Of a stretch of DNA of 64,000 nt, positions 1-7,800 are shown piece after piece. The stretch spans positions 1-64,000 of the forward strand of contig CAQPRV010000041.1 in NCBI GenBank assembly GCA_948857205.1. Direction: 5' to 3'. A program made the position numbers and the translations under genes. Every line of letters begins with the position of its first letter. Position 1 is the stretch's first letter. The stretch comes from an uncultured Clostridia bacterium. GTDB lineage: Bacteria > Bacillota > Clostridia > TANB77 > CAG-508. The notes under the pieces were generated by a model. It was not told where the DNA came from. It saw nothing but the letters and a program-made list of their open reading frames with translations, and did no database searches.

Positions 1-426
1 ACAAATAATGTAAAAACTTGGAATGATCTAGATAAGTATTCTGAAAAACAAGAGAATTTAACACAATATAAAAAAATAATTGCAAAAAAACTTGGAAAAT
101 ATAATGGCTTAACCCAATATGAAGAAGCCTATATTGAAAACTGGGTTTTAAACTATGGATATGATATGGATATTATAGAAATAGCTCTTAAAAGAACTAC
201 TTATAAACAAAATCCAACCTTTGAATACATAAACAATATTATAACAAGTTGGCATGAAAGACAATTAAAAACACCAGCAGAAATACAAGCTTTTATTGAA
301 CAAAGAAAAAAGCAAGAAAATAATGTAAAAGAATTGCAAAATAAAACCAAAAAACAAAGTTATGAACAAAGACAATATGAAAATTTAGAGTATTTATATG
401 CTAACGAAACTAAAAAGGAGGACTAA
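1..426 (+). CDS. DnaD-domain replication protein, 5'-truncated by the window edge
   Basis: The frame is open from base 1, so this is the C-terminal 141 residues of a longer protein. The visible part has the helical DnaD C-terminal signature: a tyrosine-rich helix with E-x-x-Y-I-x-x-W, a YGYDMDIIEIAL helix and a Y-I-x-x-I-I-x-S-W helix, then a charged tail. DnaD/DnaB-type proteins of low-GC Gram-positives help load the replicative helicase. The stop overlaps the ribosome site (AAGGAGG) of the next gene, a DnaC/DnaI-like ATPase, which is the usual clostridial pairing. The N-terminal winged helix lies outside the window, so exact subfamily is not visible. Confidence 0.8.
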   Translation, partial: TNNVKTWNDLDKYSEKQENLTQYKKIIAKKLGKYNGLTQYEEAYIENWVLNYGYDMDIIEIALKRTTYKQNPTFEYINNIITSWHERQLKTPAEIQAFIEQRKKQENNVKELQNKTKKQSYEQRQYENLEYLYANETKKED

Positions 427-1433
427 ATGTCAAACAATATACTAAATACCTTATTAAAAGAATATGAATATAAAAAATTACATGCAGAATTAGATTTAGA
501 AGAAAAAAAAGAAAATTTATATATACAAATTCCAAAATTAAGAGAAATAGAAAATGAATTAAATAATTATGCATTAGATACAACTAAAGAAATATTAAAA
601 AATGGAAGTTCCTCTTTAAAAGCTCTACAAGATAAAATTAATATTTTAAAAAAAGAAAAAGAAAAAATTCTACTGTCAGAAAATATTGATGAAAATTATT
701 TAAAACCTAAATATGAATGTGCTCTTTGTAAAGATACTGGGTATGTAAGAGATAATAGCTTTAAAACACAAATGTGTAATTGTTTAAAACAAAAATTACT
801 TAATTATTCTTTTAATAAATCTAATATGGCAAATTTAAATAAAGAAAACTTTAACAGTTTTAATGAAAATTTATTTTCTGATGAAGTAAATATTCAAAAA
901 TATAAACTTAATATTTCACCTAGAGAAAATATTAAAAATATAAAAAATAGATGTATTGATTTTGTAAATAATTTCGATAATCCTGAAAATAAAAATTTAC
1001 TTTTTTGTGGTAATACTGGATTACGGCAAAACTTTTATGTCTAATTGTATTGCCCAAGAATTATTAAAAAATCGGAAAAATCGTTTTATATCAAACAGCA
1101 CCTGTTCTTCTTGAAAGTGTTATAGATTATAAAATGAGTAAAGAAAAAAATTCATATGATAATATTTATAAATCTATTTTAGAAGCTGATTTATTAATAA
1201 TTGATGATTTAGGAACTGAAAGTTTAAACTCTATGAAATTAAGTGAACTTTTTACAATAATTAATACTAGAATTTTAAATTTAAATAATAAAATAACTAA
1301 AACAATTATTTCAACTAATTTAAATATTAATGATATTTTTAGAAATTATGAAGAAAGAATTGGCTCAAGAATTGTTGGACATTATGACTTATATTATTTT
1401 ATTGGTGAAGATTTAAGATTCAAAAAATGCTAG
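427..1433 (+). CDS. DnaC/DnaI-like helicase-loader ATPase read across two in-frame CGG +1 shifts
   Basis: An AAA+ loader that would deposit the replicative helicase on DNA. The N-terminal part is helical with a four-cysteine zinc-like cluster (CALC...MCNC, about residues 98-119). The zero frame stops at 1044, directly after GNTGL of the Walker A motif. Skipping the C of the in-frame CGG at 1024 restores GNTGLGKTF. A second in-frame CGG at 1073 needs the same one-base skip, giving KNGKIVLYQTAPVLLE, which is typical of DnaC relatives. Walker B (LLIIDDLGTE) and sensor regions follow to the stop at 1433. The joined product is about 334 residues, normal for the family. Read conventionally it would be a double-frameshift pseudogene; the conserved joined sequence and identical shift context argue against random decay. 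Ribosome site AAGGAGG precedes the ATG. Confidence 0.75.
1024..1026 (+). other. In-frame CGG, +1 shift site 1 (DnaC-like, Walker A glycine)
   Basis: Zero frame reads TTA CGG CAA and ends after a few codons. Skipping the first C gives TTA GGC AAA ACT, which encodes the sixth, invariant glycine of GxxxxGKT. The amino acid inserted over CGGC must therefore be glycine for the ATPase to work. Confidence 0.7.
1073..1075 (+). other. In-frame CGG, +1 shift site 2 (DnaC-like)
   Basis: In the frame entered at site 1 the codons are AAT CGG AAA, leading to a stop about 13 codons later. Skipping the C gives AAT GGA AAA ATC and the family-like K-N-G-K-I-V-L-Y-Q. The CGG is exactly in the frame then being read. 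Confidence 0.7.
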
Positions 1434-1455
1434 AATTCCTTCTAGCATTTTTTTA
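1427..1455. terminator. Bidirectional Rho-independent terminator between dnaC-like gene and gyrA
   Basis: Perfect 8-bp stem ATGCTAGA / TCTAGCAT with a six-base loop, preceded by six A and followed by seven T, so it can stop transcription from both sides. It overlaps the stop codon of the plus-strand gene and abuts that of gyrA. Confidence 0.85.
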
Positions 1456-3900
1456 TTCTATATCTGGTTTTAAAGTTTCTATACTTACAACTTTTCCTCC
1501 ATCATTTGTTCTCATTAATGTAACTCCTTGAGTTGATCTTCCTAAAACACTTATATCTTTTACATTTATTCTAATAATTGTTCCTGTATCTGTAACTAGC
1601 ATTACATCATCCTCTTCACTAGCAACTTTTACTCCTACAATTTTTCCAGTTTTTGGTGTTATTTTATAAGTAATTACACCCTTTCCTCCTCTGATTTGGA
1701 CTCTATATTCATTTAACTCTGTTCTTTTTCCAAATCCGTTTTCTGTAATTGCAAGTAAAGTAGCTTTATCTCCTGCTATTACTGATTCCATTCCTATAAC
1801 TTCATCATCATCATCAAGTCTTATACCAATTACACCTTGAGAAACTCTTCCTATTGGACGTACATCTTTTTCATCAAAGGTAATACACATACCTTTTCTT
1901 GTTACTAATACTACGTTATCTTGTCCATCTGTTAATCTAACTTCAATTAATTCGTCATTTTCTTTTAAAGTAATACCTTGTAATCCAGTTTTTCTTGCAG
2001 AGTTATATTCTCCTAAAGCTGTCTTTTTAATTAATCCATTTTTTGTAGCCATTAATAAATATTTTCCTTCTGCAAAGTTTTGAATTGGTATAACTGCTGA
2101 TACTTTTTCTCCAGGATCTAAACTTAATAAGTTTACTATTGCAGTTCCTTTTGCAGTTCTTCCTGCTTCTGGAACTTCATATCCCTTTAATCTATATAAT
2201 TTTCCTTTATTTGTAAAGAATAAAATTGTATCATGTGTTGATGCAGTAAATATTTGTTTTACAAAATCTTCTTCTCTCGTTGTCATTCCTGTAATTCCTT
2301 TACCACCTCTTTTTTGACTCTTGTAAGTATCTATTGGTAATCTTTTTATATAACCAAAATGTGTTAAAGTTATTACTGTTTGCTCTTCTTTTACTAAATC
2401 TTCGATGTCTATTTCTCCTTCTGCTGCAACTATTTTTGTTTTTCTTTCATCTCCAAATTTATCTTTTATTTCAATTAATTCTTCTTTTATGATATCGAAA
2501 ACTAATCTTTCGCTACTTAATATTTCTCTTAAATGTGCTATTAATGCCATTAATTCATTATATTCATTTTCTATTTTCTCACGTTGCAAGCCTGATAATG
2601 TTTTTAGTCTCATATCTAATATTGCTTGTGCTTGTATATCTGTTAGTCCAAATCTCTCCATTAATCTTTCTTTTGCATCATCATATGATGAACGAATAAT
2701 ATTTATTATTTCATCAATATTGTCTAAAGCTATTTTTAAACCTTCTAAAATATGAGCTCTTGCTAAGGCCTTATCTAATTCAAATTGTGTTCTTCTTAAT
2801 ATTACTTCTTTTCTGTGGTCTATATAACAATCTAAACATTGTCTTAAGGTTAATATTTTTGGCTCTCCATCTACTAGTGCTAACATTATAATACCAAAGG
2901 TTGTTTGCATTTGTGTATGCTTAAATAATTGATTTAGTACTACTTGTGGATTAGCATCTCTTTTAAGTTCTATAACAACTCTTACTTTGTCTTTTCTGTC
3001 AGATTCGTCTCTACACTCAGATATTCCTTCAACTTTCTTTTCTTTTGAAAGATCTGATATTGTTTTTATTAGGTTTGCTTTATTTACTTGATATGGTAAA
3101 GATGAAACTATAATTCTTTGCCTATTTCCACTCATTTCTTCAATATCTGTCTCTGCTCTTAAAGTAATTTTTCCTCTACCTGTTTTATAGGCTTGTTTTA
3201 TTCCTTCTATTCCTAAAATTATTCCTTCTGTAGGAAAATCTGGACCTTTTATAACAGATAGTAAGTCCTCATCTGTCACTTCGTCTTCATCAATTATTTT
3301 GATTATTCCATCTATTACTTCTTTTAAATTATGTGGTGGTATATTTGTTGCCATTCCTACTGCTATTCCTGATGAACCATTTATTAGTAGAGATGGTATT
3401 CTTGCTGGTAACACAACTGGTTCTTGTAATCTGTCATCATAGTTTGGCATAAAATTTACTGTATTTTTTTCTATATCTGTTAACATGTATTCAGATATTT
3501 TTGACATTCTCGCTTCTGTATACCTCATTGCTGCTGCTCCATCTCCGTCTACAGAACCAAAGTTTCCATGACCATCAATTAACATGTATCTCATTGAAAA
3601 GTCTTGTGCAAGTCTTACCATTGCATCATATACTGAACTGTCCCCATGTGGATGATATCTTCCTAAAACTGATCCTACTGTGTTTGCACATTTTCTATAT
3701 GGCTTGTCTGAGGTTATTCCATCTTCATGCATTGAATATAGTATTCTTCTATGTACAGGTTTTAAGCCATCTCTTACATCTGGAAGTGCACGAGATACTA
3801 TTACACTCATTGCATAGTCAATGTATGCTGTTCTCATTTCTTTTTCAATATCTCTTTCAACTATTTTTCCGTCATTTCTTTCTTGTGGTCTATCTTCCAT
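1453..3900 (-). CDS. gyrA: DNA gyrase subunit A
   Basis: Type II topoisomerase subunit that cuts and rejoins DNA to introduce negative supercoils with GyrB. The 815 residues match the family length. The N-terminal winged-helix region holds the catalytic tyrosine in RYTEA (Y127) and the quinolone pocket with Ser88 and Asp92 in the sensitive state. The C-terminal beta-pinwheel carries the GyrA box QKRGGKG near residue 530, distinguishing it from ParC. The start has a GAGGGAG ribosome site. Unlike the usual adjacent gyrB-gyrA arrangement, gyrB lies about 7 kb away, beyond an accessory block. No in-frame CGG codon is present; its three CGG trinucleotides all straddle codons (xxC GGx). Confidence 0.98.
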   Translation of the reverse strand: MEDRPQERNDGKIVERDIEKEMRTAYIDYAMSVIVSRALPDVRDGLKPVHRRILYSMHEDGITSDKPYRKCANTVGSVLGRYHPHGDSSVYDAMVRLAQDFSMRYMLIDGHGNFGSVDGDGAAAMRYTEARMSKISEYMLTDIEKNTVNFMPNYDDRLQEPVVLPARIPSLLINGSSGIAVGMATNIPPHNLKEVIDGIIKIIDEDEVTDEDLLSVIKGPDFPTEGIILGIEGIKQAYKTGRGKITLRAETDIEEMSGNRQRIIVSSLPYQVNKANLIKTISDLSKEKKVEGISECRDESDRKDKVRVVIELKRDANPQVVLNQLFKHTQMQTTFGIIMLALVDGEPKILTLRQCLDCYIDHRKEVILRRTQFELDKALARAHILEGLKIALDNIDEIINIIRSSYDDAKERLMERFGLTDIQAQAILDMRLKTLSGLQREKIENEYNELMALIAHLREILSSERLVFDIIKEELIEIKDKFGDERKTKIVAAEGEIDIEDLVKEEQTVITLTHFGYIKRLPIDTYKSQKRGGKGITGMTTREEDFVKQIFTASTHDTILFFTNKGKLYRLKGYEVPEAGRTAKGTAIVNLLSLDPGEKVSAVIPIQNFAEGKYLLMATKNGLIKKTALGEYNSARKTGLQGITLKENDELIEVRLTDGQDNVVLVTRKGMCITFDEKDVRPIGRVSQGVIGIRLDDDDEVIGMESVIAGDKATLLAITENGFGKRTELNEYRVQIRGGKGVITYKITPKTGKIVGVKVASEEDDVMLVTDTGTIIRINVKDISVLGRSTQGVTLMRTNDGGKVVSIETLKPDIE

Positions 3901-3934
3901 TTTTCTCCCTCTTTTCTTTATTTTTTACATTTGT

Positions 3935-3963
3935 ATTATACTAAAATACTAAGAAATATGCAA
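3935..3963 (-). promoter_or_regulatory. gyrA promoter
   Basis: Minus-strand TTGCAT (3963-3958), 17 bases, then TATAAT (3940-3935), 35 bases before the gyrA ATG. Good sigma-A consensus. Confidence 0.75.
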
Positions 3964-4084
3964 GAAAAATATGGCAATCGCTTAAAAATTTAATTATATA
4001 TTTGTTTAAGTTCTGCAATTTTACCTTCTTATTTTAAAATCTAGACAACTGTTTAAGTTACCTATTATCAAGTTTTATAACTCC

Positions 4085-4131
4085 TATAAAAAATAAATCG
4101 TTGTCGAAATTTTTATTTCATAACAACGATT
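4085..4131 (-). terminator. Terminator downstream of the kinase-NUDIX gene
   Basis: Minus-strand stem AATCGTTGT / ACAACGATT (4131-4123 and 4104-4096) followed by a T-rich run. The rest of the 3964-4165 spacer shows nothing else recognisable. Confidence 0.7.
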
Positions 4132-4559
4132 ATATGCAATATATATTATTTGATAAGTTCTACTCTTAATATCGATGTAAATAATTAATTAATTCATCAT
4201 ATACAGGCTTCCTCTCAACAATTTTATTTTCTTCCTGCATTTTTAGTAATTCATTAATAGTTACAAATTTAATCGCTTGTACTTCAGTTTCTTGCATCTT
4301 TATATCTTCTATCTTAAGTTTTTCTTCCCTTAAGATAAAAAAATCATAAAATTGATTTTCAATAAAATCTTCTGAATATTTCTGTTGTGTACGATATGAA
4401 AACATATACCTAAAAGATTTTATATCTACATTAAAGCTAAGGCTAATACTAACTTCTTCATTTATTTCCCTTGCAGCTGCTGAAATTGCATCTTGCCCAT
4501 TTGAAATATGCCCTGCAACAGAAATGTCCCACATTCCTGCATTTTTCTCTTGATAAATC

Positions 4560-4562
4560 TCG
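4560..4562 (-). other. Possible +1 shift site at an in-frame CGA (kinase to NUDIX join)
   Basis: Zero frame reads GGC GGG CGA GAT; one base must be skipped to enter the NUDIX frame (GGC GAG ATT or GGG GAG ATT). The codon here is CGA, not CGG, although a CGG occurs out of frame two bases earlier. CGA is used as ordinary Arg elsewhere (conserved Arg of RAQAD in mnmG), so this may be a true indel. Confidence 0.35.
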
Positions 4563-5196
4563 CCCGCCTTCATAGTATCCCTGAATTAAATCAATTTGTC
4601 TTTTTAAATCTGATAAATCTCCATTATTGATAATAACATGATTAAAGTCTAACCATTGACTATAATATAATTCATCTGCTTTTTCATATTCTTCAACACG
4701 TTTCTTTACATATTCCTCTTCTAAATGCCCCTTTTGTTGCACAATATATTCTTCTTTAGATAACCCTTGAATATAAATATTTACTATAGCTTCTGGAAAT
4801 TTTGTTTTTAATTGTTCTAATGCTCCTCTGTTACTAATAACAATACTAGATGAAATTCCATCCTCTAATCTTTCTTCTATTTCTTTAGTATTAATTCCAT
4901 ATTTTGTGCCAAAATTATTATATTGTAAATCACAAGATTCTATATCAAATCCATCATCCTCTGGACAAATCATTTCTTCTCCATCGCCTTTTTCATGATG
5001 TCTTGTTGTATGTTTAGGTAATATAATGGAATGTAATATACCTTGTATTCTTATAGTTTCCAAAGCTTCATCTTTCCCAGAACCAGGATTTCCACTAAAT
5101 ACATATATTTTTGGTTTTTCTTGTTTTTGCCATTTTTCGATTTGTTTATATTTAAAATCTTTTGCGTTTAAATCTTCCATCATTTTTGAAAGTCGT

Positions 5197-5199
5197 CCG
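5197..5199 (-). other. In-frame CGG, +1 shift site 3 (kinase domains)
   Basis: Minus-strand codons GGA ATA CGG ACG in the first kinase frame; skipping C gives ATA GGA CGA CTT and continues into the second kinase part, which lacks any sensible start of its own. Confidence 0.6.
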
Positions 5200-5854
5200 T
5201 ATTCCATTATCTGTATTTAAAATGGTATAATCGTATAATTCTGTATTATTTGTATATATATCCCAATCTTTCAATGCCTTTTTATATCTAATTTCTGCAC
5301 TTTCTTGTGTATCTCCTCTTTGTCTAGCAATTTCCATAAATATTTCCTTATTCTTAGGAATTGTTCTATGCACATAACAAGATATACATCGTCCTTTATA
5401 AATATTTTTCAAATCTCTTATTACTCCTGGATCATTTACAATAACAACAACATTTCTTCCATGCTCTATATAATTATCAACTTCTTCCATAGAAAAACCA
5501 TAATAATTATCATAATTAACATATGTTAAAGGAAGTCTTAATTTTATAAAAGCTTGTTTTCTTTTTTCGGCAAATTTTGTTTGTTCTTCCTTCTCTTTTT
5601 CTCCATCATTATATTTTCCTAACACAGGTTTTATGCCTATATTTTTTCCTTGCTCTAAGGATTGAATTTCAACTTTACGAAAAGGTCTTGTTACGTATTT
5701 ATTAATAAAAGCATAATGATATTTTTCTTCTAAATCATTATCATTTTTAATATATTATATCTATTTTACATAATTTTGTCAAATAATTAACGTATATAAA
5801 TGATTTGTTCAATCAAAAAGGCAAAATAAGGAAAGAGAATTTTTTACTTGATTG

Positions 5855-6577
5855 TTATATTAAATTTTTGGCTAAATTCATTTGTTCATCAGTTAAATTA
5901 AAATTTCTACCATTATTTTTAATTAATTCATGTAAAATTTCCACACTTTTTGCATTATTTATAATTTTCTCTATTGGAGCAATTTCCTTTAACTGTTTTT
6001 CCATTTTCCTATAAGCATTATCCATAGACTCAAAATCTTTAGATTTAAAACTTCTTCTCCATTGTTCAATATAGTTATTTACATTATCAATTGATTTATA
6101 TTGATTATCAAAATTTTTTTGTATATTATTCTCCACATTATTTAAAATAATATTTTTACCTTGTTTTATAGTTTTAGCAATAGATGGTTTTAAAATTCCT
6201 TTTTGTCTTACCTTATCAACAACTGTATCTAATAAAGAAGATATTCCATCAATTAATCCACCATTTTGAATTGCCCTTTGCATTTGAGAAACATTTTCAA
6301 AATTACCTGTAATAATTCCAATTGCACTTTTACCTATATCTATAGCATCATCAATAGTTTTAGAGATACCATCTTTTAACCCATAATTAAATAAATTATT
6401 TTTTATATTAATCACTTCATTTTCTATAAAATCTGGCAAAATAGTCCTTATGCCAATATCTAATGCAGTATTTATTGTTTTACCTAACGTAGATTCTAAA
6501 AAATTCTTTTGTGTTTGAATACTAATTTTATTATCCAATTCTATACTATTATTTTTTTCTAAATTATTTATATCCAT
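5855..6577 (-). CDS. Unknown 240-residue helical protein with an internal repeat
   Basis: I do not recognise this protein. It is predicted to be helical, rich in Asn, Ile and Lys, with no signal peptide and no clear membrane segment. Two similar stretches are visible: GLKDGISKTIDDAIDIGKSAI (about residues 92-112, quoted in part) and GLIDGISSLLDTVVDKVRQK (about 130-149), plus a weaker earlier KTINTALDIGI, which suggests a duplicated amphipathic helical hairpin. The C-terminal half has a basic stretch (EQWRRSFKSK) and a coiled-coil-like tail. The ATG has an AAGAAGGA ribosome site. It is the last gene of the minus-strand block that starts with the VirB4-like genes, so a role with that module is possible but unproven. 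Confidence 0.6.
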   Translation of the reverse strand: MDINNLEKNNSIELDNKISIQTQKNFLESTLGKTINTALDIGIRTILPDFIENEVINIKNNLFNYGLKDGISKTIDDAIDIGKSAIGIITGNFENVSQMQRAIQNGGLIDGISSLLDTVVDKVRQKGILKPSIAKTIKQGKNIILNNVENNIQKNFDNQYKSIDNVNNYIEQWRRSFKSKDFESMDNAYRKMEKQLKEIAPIEKIINNAKSVEILHELIKNNGRNFNLTDEQMNLAKNLI

Positions 6578-6666
6578 ATTAATCCTTCTTTCATTTTTAT
6601 AAAATTTATTACTTGATTTAGTAAATTTAATTTCTAATTATTTTCTAGTTATTTTTAATTACCTTT

Positions 6667-7800
6667 TTAGTTTGTTTTACAAAATTTATTTATCCATTTT
6701 TTATTAATTTTTTTTCGTTTATTTTTTAATAAATGAAACATAATTATCCTAATTTTTATATTTAATTTAAAATTTATAATCTTTTCAAAAAATATATTAT
6801 TTTTTTTGTTATTTAAATTAATTGAAAATTTTTTTAACGAAATACCAAAAATATTTTTTAATATTTTTGTACTAACAGAATAAAAACTAAATTTACTTTC
6901 TATAATTTGTAAATCTATATCGTACTTTAAAAAGCTACTTTTAAACCTTTCTATAAAGTATCTAACATTAGCAATATCATTGATGTTTGATTGTATACAG
7001 ATTAAAACATTATTCACTCTTTTTATAATTTCTTCATAAAAGTATTCTTCTTTTACCTTTTCTATTTGAATAATAATAAAATCAAAATCATCTTTATTTT
7101 TATCTATTAATTTTTCTATTTCTATATTATCTTTTATTTTATAATTTTTATATTTTTTAAAACTATAATTTATAATATTTAACTGTTTATCTAATTTTTC
7201 TTTTACATTAATTTTCTCATTCTTTGCTTTTTCATGATTTTTATAATTATTATTTAAATATTTATTTTTAATTTTTATTAATAAAACTTTCTTATTTTTA
7301 TTTATAAAATATTTTATTAATAATTTTATTATCTTTTCTTCATCTTTTAATTTGCTCCCTTTTATTAAAATTACTTTTTTTAATTTATCAATTACTGTAT
7401 TTGATATATTTTTATGCTTTTCATTATTAATTATTTTCTTATTTTTAGTACTATTATTTAATATTTTTAATAAACTACAATAATTTATTTTATCAATTAT
7501 TTGAATATTTTTAATTCCTATTTTTCTTAAAAAATTTATTTTATCTTTTTCTTTATTTGTCAATAATATAATTATTTTTGTTTTTTTATTAATTTCTTTT
7601 ATTATATTTACTAATTTTTCTAAATTTATTTCACCAGGCAATTTATAATTAATTATAATTAAGTCTATTTTATTATTTTCTTCTAATATCTCTAAAATAG
7701 CTTCTTTATATTGAATATCTTTTCCTATTATTTCGTAACTTTTTTCTTTTTTTAATTTTATATTTATTTCTGGATTATTTAATGCTGTAACTATCTTCAT
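6667..7800 (-). CDS. CpaE/TadZ-like protein: pseudo-receiver plus degenerate MinD/ParA-type ATPase
   Basis: Residues 1-115 have receiver-like alternation (KIVTALNN, DLIIINYKLPG, KIIILLT, GIKNIQIID). The phospho-acceptor Asp is replaced by Asn in IIINYKLPG, so it should not be phosphorylated. A MinD/ParA-like part follows (VILIKGSKLKDEEKI, then DFIIIQIEKV and NVLICIQSNI), in which the Walker A GKGGxGKT is absent. The domain order matches CpaE/TadZ localisation proteins of secretion and pilus systems. I chose ATG 7800 because AAGGG sits eight bases before it; a TTG at 7815 is too close to that site. The gene overlaps the end of the upstream VirB4-like gene by 26 bases. It is extremely rich in Lys, Ile and Asn, more so than the housekeeping genes. 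Confidence 0.6.
   Translation of the reverse strand: MKIVTALNNPEINIKLKKEKSYEIIGKDIQYKEAILEILEENNKIDLIIINYKLPGEINLEKLVNIIKEINKKTKIIILLTNKEKDKINFLRKIGIKNIQIIDKINYCSLLKILNNSTKNKKIINNEKHKNISNTVIDKLKKVILIKGSKLKDEEKIIKLLIKYFINKNKKVLLIKIKNKYLNNNYKNHEKAKNEKINVKEKLDKQLNIINYSFKKYKNYKIKDNIEIEKLIDKNKDDFDFIIIQIEKVKEEYFYEEIIKRVNNVLICIQSNINDIANVRYFIERFKSSFLKYDIDLQIIESKFSFYSVSTKILKNIFGISLKKFSINLNNKKNNIFFEKIINFKLNIKIRIIMFHLLKNKRKKINKKWINKFCKTN

Larger units (their letters stand above)
4166..5754 (-). pseudogene. Guanylate-kinase-like / guanylate-kinase-like / NUDIX fusion, start not found, two +1 frame changes
   Basis: Three reading frames join into one product of about 530 residues. The first part (5754 to about 5200) resembles a GMP-kinase-like fold missing its P-loop: YVTRPFRK, then SMEEVDNYIEHGRNVVV and DLKNIY. 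The second has an intact P-loop GNPGSGKDE, a TTRHHEKGD binding stretch and a kinase C-terminus. The third is a C-terminal NUDIX piece with WDISVAGHI and REINEE of the NUDIX box; the first box glutamate is Q and the last glycine is S. Frame change one is at an in-frame CGG (5199-5197) and joins NTDNGI to GRLSKMM. Frame change two is near 4562 at a CGA following GGC GGG and joins YYEGGE to IYQEKNAG. No ATG, GTG or TTG with a ribosome site precedes the first domain, and the frame is closed by TAA at 5757-5755. It may be a decayed gene, or a functional gene depending on frameshifting with an upstream exon-like part lost. The substrate is unknown. Confidence 0.55.
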
